From Pseudovirgaria hyperparasitica (taxonomy: Eukaryota > Ascomycota > Dothideomycetes > Acrospermales > Acrospermaceae), in the NCBI RefSeq assembly GCF_010093815.1, contig NW_022985561.1, forward strand, positions 1,306,045 through 1,370,044: a DNA stretch of 64,000 nt, given 5' to 3'. Position 1 is the first letter of the stretch. Each line of letters begins with the position of its first letter. A model generated the notes under the pieces. It did not search any database. It was not told where the DNA came from and was given only the letters and a program-made list of their open reading frames with translations. This document shows, one piece after another, positions 24,131-35,574 of the stretch. Position numbers and translations under genes: made by a program.

Positions 24131-25877
24131 TCAACTTCTTATCACATAGCTCTGTGCATGCCAGAAGTCACATTGCGGACTTGCGTCCTGGTCAGCCACT
24201 ACGGCTATATTCGTATAGTTGACCTCAATCACTCTATAACCATTCGAAGTTCCAGGAGCTGAAGCTTCAAGATATGTCGGCCAATGTGGCTTCGGCATAC
24301 CTGAGTAAGAGATTGCGTTTGGGTCATGCACCATTACAAATGAGACGAACCAATCTAGCATGATAGAAGACATTGTAGTGTTATCGACCGAACCAGGTGT
24401 AGTGTCTACCATTGATCAGCAACAGTCTGAGATGAAAAACAAACACCACACTTACAATTCAACGTATTGTTGTTGAACAAATAGGGATACGTCGACGCAT
24501 GGAGTTGTGTCCCCGCATTAAATGCCATCTTATATACCGGGACTCCCCAGTCTGAAGCTGCAGTCGAAATGTAATACGTTGGACAATCAACGATGGAGTT
24601 GCCAAATATCTTCTCGCGTTGAAACAGACTGGAGTTGAAGTTCTCAGCAGGATACATTTGAAACAGTCGGTTCCAAAATGCTGCTTTTCCTTGTGCGAAT
24701 GGGAACAGCTGCTCCAAGTCTTGCTTCACATCCTCAGGAGTACTCAAGGCAGTGTCAGTAAAGCGAAGCCCCTCATACGTCTCCTTGTTCGTCATTATAG
24801 GAACTTTCGCGAAATTCCCTCGCTTAAACTCATTCGACGGCAGATCCCGGATTATCGTCCCATCGACCGTGGGTCCAAAGTAGAAATCCCCATACCCGTA
24901 ATACTGCACCGCCGTAGCATTATACCCAAGATCATACAAGCTCTGTATCGCCACCGCAAGCGTGTCCTCATCCAAGCCCCTCAGGCATGCAATATCATCA
25001 CACTCCGTCTTCAGTAGCAAATCGCGATATTGCTTCTCCACCACCGACGCATTCTTCATCGGCTGCCACCATGGATACTCTACAATCGCTGCCTGGAATG
25101 GCGGCGCCTGGACGCCTCCATACATGATCATGAGGTGGTTCAAGGCCCCACCACCTGCACTCCCCCCATGGACCGTCACACGATTTGGATCTCCGCCAAA
25201 GGCTCTAATATTGCGTTGCACCCACTCCAGTGCCGCACGCTGGTCGAGCAGCCCTACGTTTGCAGTGCCGTGTGCGAGGATGTCCGCAGAGGACAGGAAG
25301 CCATATGCGCCCAGGCGGTATTGGATACTGACGAAGATCATGTCGCCGCGAGCATGCTGCATGAGTGCGTAGCCGGGATATGCAGAAGTGCTGCCTAGCA
25401 CGTAGCCACCGCCGTGGATCTCGAGCATGACGGGGAGACTGGATGAGGATGGGTTTGCTGGGACCTTGATGTCGAGGAGGAGACAGTCTTCAATACCCGG
25501 TGGGCGCGGAAGCGGGAATTCTTCATCTACGAACCAGGTTGGCTTTCCTTGGACGCATGCTGGGCCAGGAGTTGTTGCGTCAATTGGAGTGCTGCGGGAG
25601 TAGTTGTTATGGAGTTCGATTGGCATGGGGGGTCTCCAGCGCAGGTGGTGGACAGGAGCTTGGGCATAGCGAATGCCATAGTAGTTGTTGAGGCTACATG
25701 GTGTTAGGCCAAGTATTGTATTGAGGTGAAGAATAGGGGCATCACGTACTCGTTGTCTTCCAAGTACTTGCCTTGATATTGTGCGTAGCCGAGATCGACC
25801 ACTGGCCCAGACAAGTTTGCATTTACAAATGCTGCAGTCAAAAACGATATGAGCGGAATAGAGACTTGTGTTCTCAT
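24131..25877 (-). CDS. Secreted type-B carboxylesterase/lipase
   Basis: Three exons on the minus strand: 25877-25750, 25693-24456 and 24405-24131, giving 546 aa. Residues 1-20 form a signal peptide (MRTQVSIPLISFLTAAFVNA). The oxyanion-hole motif HGGG is at about residues 136-139, and the nucleophile elbow GGSAG places the catalytic serine near residue 221. The blocks QYRLGAYGFL, GLLDQRAALEWVQ and FGGDPNRVTVHGGSAGG are typical of the carboxylesterase type-B family. The length is normal for the family. The usual glutamate before the serine in the elbow (GESAG) is glycine here. It probably hydrolyses esters outside the cell; the substrate is not predictable. Both introns have consensus GT ends (GTACGT, GTAAGT) and keep frame. 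Confidence 0.92.
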
Positions 25878-27838
25878 CTTGCCTGATATGTCCGATTGGG
25901 TAGACTATGACAGTGAATCAATAACGTAGTTTCTACACTGCCTGGCCTGGTCACGATATACATAGTATGTACCATATTAGTCATCCAAAACTCTAACATA
26001 CACAAAGAACCAGGCTCCAGCCGGAGATAGACACTGCATATGCATTGGAATCTATGATACGAGACTAAAGCTCTATTAGCATGGGGGCTGATAAATGTCT
26101 AACCGAATTAGGAGATTTAGACATGGCCAGGGAAGCAGCTAGTGAGTAGTGCATATATCAGTTTAGCAATACTTCCGCGCGATCAGCGATCAACGATAAG
26201 TTCCATGAGTGCGTTCGAGCATGATCTCATCAGACCATAGCTGATTGTATACTAACGTTAAACAAGATACCTGCATTATTCATGGGTCTTATTTTCGAAA
26301 TTCGCAGTTTAGACTTAATACACAGCGAGGGCTTCTTAGACGGAGTCGAGGTCAAACCCAACTCTAAACTAAACATTAGCTTTGAAAAACCTCTAATATT
26401 TTTCTGTTATGTATTTACTGAAAAACCTCAATTAGGCGCTCTAGCGAATTCTAACACTCTACTGTATTGCAGAATCGGTAGGAGAAGTAGAGTATTAGTC
26501 CTTTTTACTGCACTCCGGAGTATATAATAATGCTCCGGAGTAATTTATTACTATCCTTGTCCGTCGCGCAACACTACCTGCATGATAGATCGGAGGATTC
26601 CTTATCTTGAAGCACTGACCTCAAACCCAAGATGCGTCCTCAACTAAGAACTATGACCTCAATGCTTGGGGAAAGAGCTTAATCGGAACGAATATGTCCA
26701 GCTAACAAGAGTATCACATCTAATTTTCTCGCTCTCTCTTTCTCTCTCTCTTTCTGTCTCTGTCTCTCTCGCAATCATTGACTCGGGGCACAACCCTATT
26801 AGCTCCTAACTAAAGTCTAAGTAGAGCCTCGCAAGATACGTAAAATGTCAGCTGATGAACCGTTAGGTCACGGCTGCAGGCTCACTCTCTATGTGTGTCA
26901 CATTGATACTATGCATGCGCAAGCCCAGCTAGAACGGACACGGCGTGGTGTTGTTTTCACGAATGCAGGATCTTGAGTCGCGTTGAACACGCTTGATCCC
27001 GGGTTGAAATTTTCAAATTAATTCATTGCCCTAAAAGCTGACACTCTTGGCGCGCGTAAATGCGTATATTCCCCTGAACCCCCCGAGATTTATTAGATTT
27101 CTATACCTTTTTATAATAGCCTATATGTCATAATATGTATATAGATATATGAGTTAATAGAGTAAGATAGGATAATTTTTCCATGGATATAACTTTTGGA
27201 TACTTAAGTCTAGCTAATAATAAGTGAATTGAAATCTTAAGAAAGAAGAGAAAGGAAAGATACTTATGTACTTTTCGCACGGGCTACCTCTCTGAAATCT
27301 GTATCTCAAGAAAGTAATCGTTCAGGTAGGGCGGTACCCAGATTTAAAAATTCATCCATAGAGACCAGACCGCGTGAGGCCCGACTTCTGACTGTTCAAT
27401 ACACCCCATCCTTGCTCCCTCGCGACTAGACGCTATTCTCCTTCAGCTGGTCGCAGCAGCAGTATTTACAGGGACATTGCGGACCTTCCGCTCGCTCCCA
27501 TACAAACCTTGTAGCTATCACATCCTAGATGCACAGGTATGCAGAGCGGCGCGGCTAGCCATGAGCTACTCGTATAGATCGGTGGAATCATTCTGCTTAC
27601 AGAATGCCGACCAGAGCGGGTGAATCTCGTAGACAAATTGCAGAGGAGAGCCATTATACTTCGCCCTTGCTAGCGCGGGTTCCGATCCTGCAGAAGCGTC
27701 TTATCACGCGTCTGAACAAGTCGGTCTAGAGAGAGGACTGGCGGTACAATCATTTCGAGCATAATTATTCCTATTAGTCGATCGTCCATCCCAGCCTCGT
27801 GCAATTCCAGAATCGATTCACATCAAGTCCAATGGTGT
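25878..27838. other. Gene-poor, partly AT-rich stretch
   Basis: Includes a polypyrimidine (CT)n run at 26725-26770 and an AT-rich patch at about 27090-27260. No domain-bearing frame is seen. Confidence 0.4.
26725..26770. repeat. CT-rich simple repeat
   Basis: An interrupted (CT)n/(TTTCTC) tract, directly visible. Confidence 0.8.
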
Positions 27839-28521
27839 TCAGTCCATCATCCACTTAGATTCGTTTTCGTCCGAAACTGCATTTTGAAAGCTGTGGCTAC
27901 TAAGCCATTCGTCGGCGTCTTCCTTCAGAGCATGCTCTGTGTAAAATTTCGATAGTATCTCCACATAGGCTGTCGTTCAGTTAGTAAGAAAGAGTACCGC
28001 TGAGGGGTATGACAAACCGTCATTTGGCATAGGTCGTGCTGGCTTGAGAGAAAAGTGCGCAATATTATTCCTGTATAATGCAAGTGTGTCTGGAACCAGG
28101 GTTCCTGGCAAGGATATTAGCATACTGACCAAACGAGAACTCGAGGAGAGACTTGCCCTTTGGCACGGTAAAAATGTATGGACGATCGACATCAGATCCT
28201 TCTTCAATATCAAGATCATAGTTATCCATAGCGGTTCTAATGATTTCCTGCATTGTGAATGTATTGGGAAGCAACACGATTCCATCGGACACTTTCCAAT
28301 CAGCAGACATACCAGATAACAATCCCTTGCAACATACATGGGAGCCGCGCCCAGGTCACCGGACTCGCAGCTTTCGATTCAAGTTCATTACAGCGATGAT
28401 CGCACCGTTCAAAGTCGAACTGCTTGTAGAATGATCCGGAGTTGATCCGCAATAGAGAAGCCGGAAACATTGAATAGCGTCGCAAGGTTGCTTGCGCGTG
28501 ATAGAAAACGCGTCGAGACAT
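27839..28521 (-). CDS. Tse2-type ADP-ribosyltransferase-like protein
   Basis: Four exons on the minus strand: 28521-28338, 28291-28157, 28104-28018 and 27969-27839, giving 178 aa. Every junction keeps frame. Intron 2 is GC-AG (GCAAGT donor, GCTAAT branch). The N-terminal block FPASLLRINSG, the central block SDGIVLLPNTFTMQEIIR, then VPKG and LYRNNIAHFSLKP, and the end YTEHALKEDADEWL follow the order I recall for the fungal family named after the bacterial Tse2 toxin (an ADP-ribosyltransferase-like fold). The assignment is from memory of family motifs and was not verified by search. No secretion signal is obvious; the first 20 residues are Arg/Ser-rich, so a mitochondrial or cytosolic location is equally possible. 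No immunity-type partner is recognised next to it. It sits alone in a gene-poor region. Confidence 0.6.
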
Positions 28522-30625
28522 GAGCACAGACAGTAGTTGAGGCCAGTGAAAACGACTTGCCGAAAAGTGACCAACAGAGGAAGACCTGGACAGTAATCCA
28601 TTAGTCACGGAAAATCGTAGATCCATTAGAATACAGACGGATCGCCGAGCTCCGACGCGCTGGTATTAATTATGATTAAACGCTACTCAGGAATTAAATA
28701 CGGTTCTGTGGAGCTATTATATCAAAACAGGGATAAATTTTCCACTTCCTACAACTATTAAACATCTAAGAAATATATTTCAAGTCTTAAAAAATATATC
28801 GAGATGACAAGATTGTGAAGCCAGTCCCTGCTTCCTAGCAATCCATAGCTCTTGGCGACACGTAGCGTTTGACCTGAGACATGAGACAATTTCGGCATGA
28901 AAGCTTTTATCCCTCACCTGGTATTGTCAACATTACGGCCTCGAAAGGAATACCATTGTCGAAGAGGTTTAATATCTGAAAAGCGACGGCAGTTAAAAGT
29001 AGAACGTCAGAGACGAGATGTTTGATTTCTGGTACGATTATACTCATTCAAATTACGTGTTCGTCAGTAAGAACATAACATTGAGTCACGAAGCCTAATT
29101 GCGCGTATACCAATGAAAAGCTTTTCAAGAACCTTCACAGGTAGTTGAGCGCAGAAAATGCTTTACAGCCTCCGCTCACAGGAACTATCATGCTAGTCGA
29201 CAATTGATGAAGACATCGATATTGCCAGCCTCAACCAAAACATGTTTCACGCCTTCAATGAAGTTTTTGCGAGCATCACAGCTGTTCTTTTCCCGACACG
29301 AGGTCAGACAATGATCAGTGGAGTATTATGCCGCTCCAGATGACGAAATTTGTGTTAGGGAATATATTGTTGGTGTCGAAGAATTGGATACTTTGTTTTG
29401 ACAAATTGATGATTGAACAAGTGAAACTAAGTAATGTTGTCTGGTCATGAACCATGTCTTGTCTTTAGGGCAATTAACGTGACCATGCTTGATGTCAAGG
29501 TTCACCATATTCTGCGGAGGAGCGAGAAAGTACACTTACGAAGGGATGTTTGTTATCTTGCCCTAGTACCGCTGGACTACTTTGAAGATCCTAGATTCGT
29601 GTCTGTACAATAGGTCGGAATGGAAGTCCTGAGAAACCTCACGGCTCCTCTCGAATGAGAGCAAGATAATGTGCTCGACATGGTGATAAATGTGCCTAGG
29701 AATGGAGAAGAGACATGGGTATTGGCGTTTTTAGTGCTGTGTGACGTATTGAGGAGATTGCGCTAGGTGACATATAGCAGCAGTTTGTGGAGTGGATTTA
29801 GGAGAGATACGTGAGCGTGATGAGTTGTTGGTGGTGAGGTGGTCATATTGAAGACACTTTCGCTGGGGTGTGAAGTGGTCGAGGAAGGCGTGATTTGCGT
29901 GTCGCTGGCTATGTAGTAGGTTCTTGAAGAGACGCTCGGGAGTATTAAGGCGATATCAATTGTAAATTTGCGGAGAATGCTGGAGACTAGAAAGAATTAC
30001 TTCCTTACTGGAGCTAGGTACTCAAAGGTCCTACACGAAGATCCCCACGTTGTCTGGATTTGCCATTGCTCAGCTCACCCACATACTTGCCGAGGAGAAT
30101 TGGAAGAGAGTAGCTTAAGCTCTGCAGATCTGCCTGTGCACTCCTTTTACGTTGCATTCGCACCAGTAAGTTTGATTGAAGCAAAGCTTTCATGATCTTT
30201 TAAGCATCTCATGGTACTGCGGGATCCTTTGGAATATTCATAGAAGGACAGGAAGCTCCCGATTATTGAACAGGTTGTGGCCCGACGTCGGAGCCTCATA
30301 GGAGTGTGTATGAACCGTAGACCGCGATTTACGCGACGATCGCACGTTGTGTGACGATTTGGAGAGATCGCTCTTGCAGCTGTTTATAGGGCAAGTTTGG
30401 CTAGAGCTGTGGAGGAATGGGCAATGCCGAGGGTGCCATTTTCTCTCTCTCAGTCAAGTACTAATGATAGCTACACATTAACGGACGTCATCTGGGAGGT
30501 TCACTTATCAGTACCTTTAGATGTGGTCTAAAGGACGCACAAGTATTCTTCATCGTTGTCTTTCTATCAAAGAGACCGCGGAAATGGTCCACGGCATCTC
30601 AGGATCTCCCGGGAAAGGACATACT
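28522..30625. other. Gene-poor stretch with possible decayed coding
   Basis: Minus-strand fragments around 28758-29047 can be joined by a GTGAGG..CAG intron into 81 codons, but the product has no known motif. Other pieces (for example near 29200-29290) are short. No convincing gene. Confidence 0.35.
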
Positions 30626-31905
30626 TCAATCAAACGTGATTTTCTTCCCAGAGAACTGTGCAGTCTGTGCCTGCTCTTTTGCCTTCTTAGCAGCCTCCCA
30701 AGACGGATGCACAGGGCCTGTGTCATCCCTCGTTTTCAGTTTCGTAGCTTTTAATGGTGCCGAATTTGCGCCCGTCGAGACCGCTGGACGAAATCTTTCT
30801 TTGCTCTTGTTTGAAATTCTGGCCCCTCGGCTCCGCGACCGGTCATCACCTGTTAACTGGGCACCCTTCTTTGGGTCCCAGCCCGCATTTCTTTCGTCTT
30901 TTGATTTCTTTTGAAGATGCTTCGCTTGCTGTCCAAATTTCTTTTCAGCTAGTTGTTGTCTTGCTCGCTGACCACGTCGATTTTTCTTCGGAGCGAGATC
31001 TTCCTCTAGATCCTCAGCTTCTGATTCTGATCCCGACCAATAGCCTCCCATTGTCAATGTTGGCATGAAAGCTGATTTCGTTATACCGGGTCTTGTTGCT
31101 TTGTCTCGGATGCCTCGAAAACATTCATCGCGTTCACCATCATCAGATGCCACCAGATCCTTATGCCGATTTATCTGCATGTCGGAACCATTCTCGCTGC
31201 TCGAGATCCCAGACCATTCCTCGTCGCCATTCCCTGTGTCGGAGGTGTATCGACGGTCATCCTTTTTGGAAATATCCTCCACCGGACCGAGGGACTTCAC
31301 CAGATCTTCAATTGCATGCGATACCGCCTTCTTAACAGGATCGGCTTTATAGAGCCGTGCCGCTACGTTCAAGGTCGCAGTTTCTGACCCGAAGGTCTTC
31401 GAAGGTGCATCGAGGAGAGGTGGTCGAGCAGGATTGGCCGAAATAGACTTGATCTTGTTCAGAACTTTACATAGATGTATTTGAGCCACATCTCGCAGGC
31501 TCAGAGTCTGGTGCATTAGCCAAGGAGATGGCATATTGTGGACAGCCTTACTTTGCACGCGATGTACTCAGCATCTAAGCGCTCCTTCAATTTCGCATCT
31601 CCCTTTTCGGTCGCTTCCTTTCGTCGCCGCCCCAGTTTCTGTCTCTCGAGCCCTGCAGCGAGCTTCAAGGCTTTGTGCACGTTGGCAATACCGGTTTGGA
31701 GTTTGCTCTCCGCCCGTACTGTTCGTAGGCTTTGCCTTGGTGGCGGTGAGCTAGAGCTTTCTTCGGAGAAGCTGACGGCATCGTCGTCACCGCTGAGCGA
31801 ATCAGAGCGTTTGCGTTTCAACATTGTTTGAGGCTGAACCTCATTGATAAACCGACGTTGATGCAGAGGCTGCTGAATTGTCCATGACTTTTTTTGCGGG
31901 GCCAT
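30626..31905 (-). CDS. BUD22: Ribosome biogenesis protein, Bud22-like
   Basis: Two exons on the minus strand: 31905-31552 and 31507-30626, giving 411 aa. The N-terminal half is charged and probably coiled (VHKALKLAAGLERQKLGRR). The diagnostic C-terminal part reads KKNRRGQRARQQLAEKKFG, followed by HPSWEAAKKAKEQ and the end GKKITFD, as in the BUD22/SRFBP1 family. In yeast, Bud22 is a nucleolar factor for 18S rRNA maturation. The intron has GTAAGG and GCTAAT..CAG signals. A 463-bp inverted-repeat element lies only 23 bp upstream of the start codon, so the promoter must lie inside or beyond that element. Confidence 0.86.
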
Positions 31906-31928
31906 GTGACGGATATCAGAACACGCTA

Positions 31929-32391
31929 GATCCGTTTATCCATAGTTACATGAGAAAGCTTGGCAGCCGGTGCACGCATGTCTCGCGCGCACACGAACCA
32001 TAGTATAAACGATATTTTTACCTCTTACTACCATATTATCCCTTTATAATATATAAAACTATAATATATAATAGAAGAAAGCTAGTATAACTAATATATA
32101 ATACTAAAGATCTTTAATATTCTCTCTCTATCCTTCTAGAGCGCTTTTAAAATATAGGAGTATATAGCTAGCTAGACCTAAGTATCTCTCTATAGAATCT
32201 ACTCTCTTTACTCTTTTTCTATAGTTTTAGAGATATTATAGATAGTATAAAGTAATAAAAAGAGTATAGATATATCCTTAGGGTTATATAAAATTAGTAT
32301 ATAGTAGTATTTATAATTATAGAGGGATAATTCGGCGGTAATAGGTAAACCAACTGCCAAGCTTTCTCATGTAACTATGGACAAACGGATT
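31929..32391. mobile_element. Short AT-rich element with 42-bp terminal inverted repeats (MITE-like)
   Basis: The ends 31929-31970 and 32350-32391 are inverted copies differing at four positions, all transitions; the shared core is TCCATAGTTACATGAGAAAG. Both ends are flanked by TA (31927-31928 and 32392-32393), consistent with a Tc1/mariner or Fot1/pogo-type target-site duplication. The inside is TA-saturated with no open frame, consistent with RIP. It is non-autonomous. Confidence 0.85.
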
Positions 32392-32393
32392 TA

Positions 32394-33191
32394 TCTGAGC
32401 ACGACTCATCCATACCCCCGAACTTGGACGCGTCTCGGTGATTCGGTCCTTATTAAGGCCGGGGTTGGAACGTCACTTTCACTTTGCATTCTTCATCAAC
32501 ACGTAGGTTTCTCTCCACTACGACACAACACGAAAGTTCATGGACTATCCTTATATTCACTCCGCTCATTTCCATCTCTCCCTCATTTACAAAGTCACCC
32601 ATCTCCTCTTGCCCAGCTCGTGTAGTGTTTTCGTATAAAACACCCTACTAGAACTACACTCGTGCTCTGATTTATGTACAGTCAAGCTACCTCCCGAGAA
32701 AGTCTTCCCATTCCGTCTTTATCACAGTAGTGCAGTATTTTACCGTAGCTACTTCTCTGTCATTTCACTTGTCGCCTGCGCTCGTCCTCAAACACCAACT
32801 CGATCAGGCGATCATCGTAGTCCGATGCAATGGCTCACTATCACGGAATTATCGCCTAGAGCTGGATTCTGACATCTGAGATCAACTAGCATCCTTCTAG
32901 TCCGCATGGGATACTGACTTGACAATATCGCCAAATCCTTCAGCTTCGGTTTGTCGACTGCGGGCAAGCCATTGTGTCTTATGAAACACGAACCATATGT
33001 ACTAGTGTCAAGATTTGATACTAAAGTCATTCTCGACTCTTAAATCATTGAACAAATACTCATGATTACTATGCTATTAATCATGGATAAGTATCGATTT
33101 CGACACATTTCGGAAATAAAGAAGACAAATGCAGTCGTTGTTAAACAGATATATTCAAAAACGCCGCGCACTCCAGCCCGTAAAAAGACGA
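32394..33191. other. Intergenic between the element and the HAD gene
   Basis: No supported gene. It probably contains the original upstream region of BUD22 and the 3' flank of the HAD gene. Confidence 0.4.
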
Positions 33192-34664
33192 CTAGACAAT
33201 GGCCGAAACACCTGTTCCATGCAAGACTGGATTGATCGACTCGTCGAATTTGCACTTGAAATCAGAACCCAGCTCCTTCTTGATGGCAGTGGTCACCACC
33301 TCTAGCACATTTTCGAATACACCAAAGTTGGCTGGGTTTACTTCATCATTGTCACCGCCCTGGAACACACCAGTTCGCACCAGACAGGTGTTCCAACCAT
33401 ACATGTTTCCGCCAACGATATCGGATGCCGGGTTATCGCCAACCATGTAAATATTAGATGGCAAGCACTCGTCGCCGTGGATTTGCTCCATCCAACTTGC
33501 CATGACCTCGTCGGCATATTTGTATGTCGCAAGCTCAGGCTTACCATACACAGTACGCTCAAGGTCGACGCCGGTCAAGGCTTTGTACATGGCTTCAAGG
33601 CCAATGCGAAATGTGCCTTGTGACATGCGGGGTATGGGATGCTCGGTGGGACACAACATATCGCCCTGCGAGAAGTATATTGGGATCCGTTGAGAGTCAG
33701 GATCCTTTGCCACAGTTCCGAATCGGCCCTTCTCCGACCGCAACAGGTCCATAATGATCTGCATGTCCGTGGCGTAATCACGACTGTCGGAGAATACCAT
33801 GATGGCTTCGATATTGACCTGTGAGAAGTCACGAGGCCGCGACGTCGCACGCTCTGCGTCAGTAAAGACACGGTATGGTGCAATTGTAGGATCCCACGCA
33901 ATGATATCGTTTGGGACCACGATGTCATTGAAGCCGTATTGCTCGGCCACTTCCCGACATTTGTACCCTTCACCTCCCACGACGAGAACGGTATTGTAGT
34001 ACTCTGCAAGAGCACGCATGGGTGTGTGAGACTGGATAAACTGGTCTGTGGAGATGGGTGAATTCAGAATTTTCGACAGCTGGTCGACGCGGGGCTTTTC
34101 GGGCTTCCCCGAGCCGTTAGTAAGGAAGATGTGAGGTATCTTTATACCAAGTTCGTTATCACCGTTCAATATCTCGAGAGCACGCTTCCCTTCTGGAATG
34201 AGACGGTCACCATGGACCAACACACCATCGATATCGAAGACAAACGCCATATTTTTGGCAGCCTTGACTTTATCACCAGATAGATCCTGAAGTTGTGCTG
34301 CGATGATGTCGCGACATGGCTGGACAATCTTGGTTCCAGCCTTCGTGAGGATGTGGCCATCAGGGTAATGAACGGACGACAATCTCGACTGGCGTTTCGA
34401 ACGGGGAATGGGCAGTGAAGTGCCAAGGGAGTTCCGGGAACCACGACGATCTTTCGTTGATGGAGATACGCTCAGATTGTGCATGTACTGTGATGCATCA
34501 GAAATAGAACTCCGCGTGGCCGGAATTTCGACCGAGTGCTCATGATCGCCGCCGTCACTGGAAATGTTAAGCGAGTTTCCATGACGATTGTCGCAAGACT
34601 TGAGTGCGGACAGCGGAGCCTGCACCGCGAAAGTAGTATCGTGGAAGGCAGGCATCGCGATCAT
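33192..34664 (-). CDS. HAD-superfamily hydrolase, CECR5/YKR070W-like
   Basis: A single exon of 490 aa. HAD motif I is FVFDIDGVLVHG (Asp 144 and 146), motif II IFLTNGSG, the motif III lysine region VYGKPELATYKYA, and motif IV MVGDNPASDIVGGN. The order and spacing fit the CECR5 type of class IIA HAD proteins. The first 110 residues are a Ser/Arg-rich extension without a domain. Human CECR5 and yeast Ykr070w are mitochondrial; targeting here is not clear. The exact substrate is unknown; a phosphatase reaction is expected from the fold. The start ATG at 34664 is the only one giving the full frame. It diverges from the aldo-keto reductase gene across 910 bp. Confidence 0.9.
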   Translation of the reverse strand: MIAMPAFHDTTFAVQAPLSALKSCDNRHGNSLNISSDGGDHEHSVEIPATRSSISDASQYMHNLSVSPSTKDRRGSRNSLGTSLPIPRSKRQSRLSSVHYPDGHILTKAGTKIVQPCRDIIAAQLQDLSGDKVKAAKNMAFVFDIDGVLVHGDRLIPEGKRALEILNGDNELGIKIPHIFLTNGSGKPEKPRVDQLSKILNSPISTDQFIQSHTPMRALAEYYNTVLVVGGEGYKCREVAEQYGFNDIVVPNDIIAWDPTIAPYRVFTDAERATSRPRDFSQVNIEAIMVFSDSRDYATDMQIIMDLLRSEKGRFGTVAKDPDSQRIPIYFSQGDMLCPTEHPIPRMSQGTFRIGLEAMYKALTGVDLERTVYGKPELATYKYADEVMASWMEQIHGDECLPSNIYMVGDNPASDIVGGNMYGWNTCLVRTGVFQGGDNDEVNPANFGVFENVLEVVTTAIKKELGSDFKCKFDESINPVLHGTGVSAIV

Positions 34665-35574
34665 CTGGGGTGAAAGGGGTGTTGCAAATCAAAGACTGTG
34701 TTAAGTCAGGAAGATCAGAAATCTGCAGATTACACAGCAGAGTGGAGTAGGGTGTAAATGAGGAGTGTTCATGGCCAGGATTATCTCTCTATATACTCTC
34801 TCGACACCGACATCTACGGACAAGATCTGATCATCTTTGATGTCCTCGTTCAGCATCCACATCCACACCAACCTCTTGCCGGACGTTTCCGGATGACGAA
34901 ACACGCAGAATCCACAAGCTATCAGCATGCACGGCGACATCATCAACATTACATCACATAACACAAGCTCTCGTCTCGGATGTATGTCAGGGGCATGTCC
35001 ACCTGGTGTTGTGGGCTCGTCTTTCTGCGCCTGTCACTGGCTCGCTCCATTATCAGGGTCCAGTCCTTTCGGTGCTTACTATCAAAGCATGTCCTTGATG
35101 CACTTACTGGTAGCCACACACCCGCAGGATCAGCAGTGCGAGTAGTGCGAGTAGGACACACGATGCTACAAGATCTCGGCCGCAGCTACAGACACAGCGA
35201 CTAGTAATGACATCGAAAGTGGGTTGATGTTTCGTATCTTTCGTTGGCTGTGCCCCCGACTCGAGTACGACCCACATAACATGACGATCACCGCCACTAC
35301 CAAACGCGTGTGTCCACAGCTGTGGGTATGATTTGCGAATTCTTATGCGCCGTTGATCCTGCTAATTCGGCATTTGGTGGTTGTGCTTTTGTTGAGATGG
35401 CGTGAGTCGGAACGGACAGGGTGCACAATGATGCAATCTCAGAACAGCCTAACGAAGGATTCCCTCTATTAAACAACAGTATATGCGTCGAAAGAGCGGA
35501 CCCTGACAGCCCTTCAATTTTCCGGGTCCTTGAAGGCTTAACACTATCTAGCACGAATCTCACGAATTAACACC
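34665..35574. promoter_or_regulatory. Divergent intergenic region, HAD gene / aldo-keto reductase
   Basis: A 910-bp region with no supported gene, holding the promoters of both flanking genes. No specific site was identified. Confidence 0.4.

Noticed and set aside
27665-27690. Hairpin GCGGG/CCTGC resembling a T-arm
   Set aside because: The loop does not fit the T-loop consensus and the other arms are missing.
28758-29047. Two-exon 81-codon candidate on the minus strand
   Set aside because: The splice phase works, but there is no recognised motif, and short frames of this size arise by chance.
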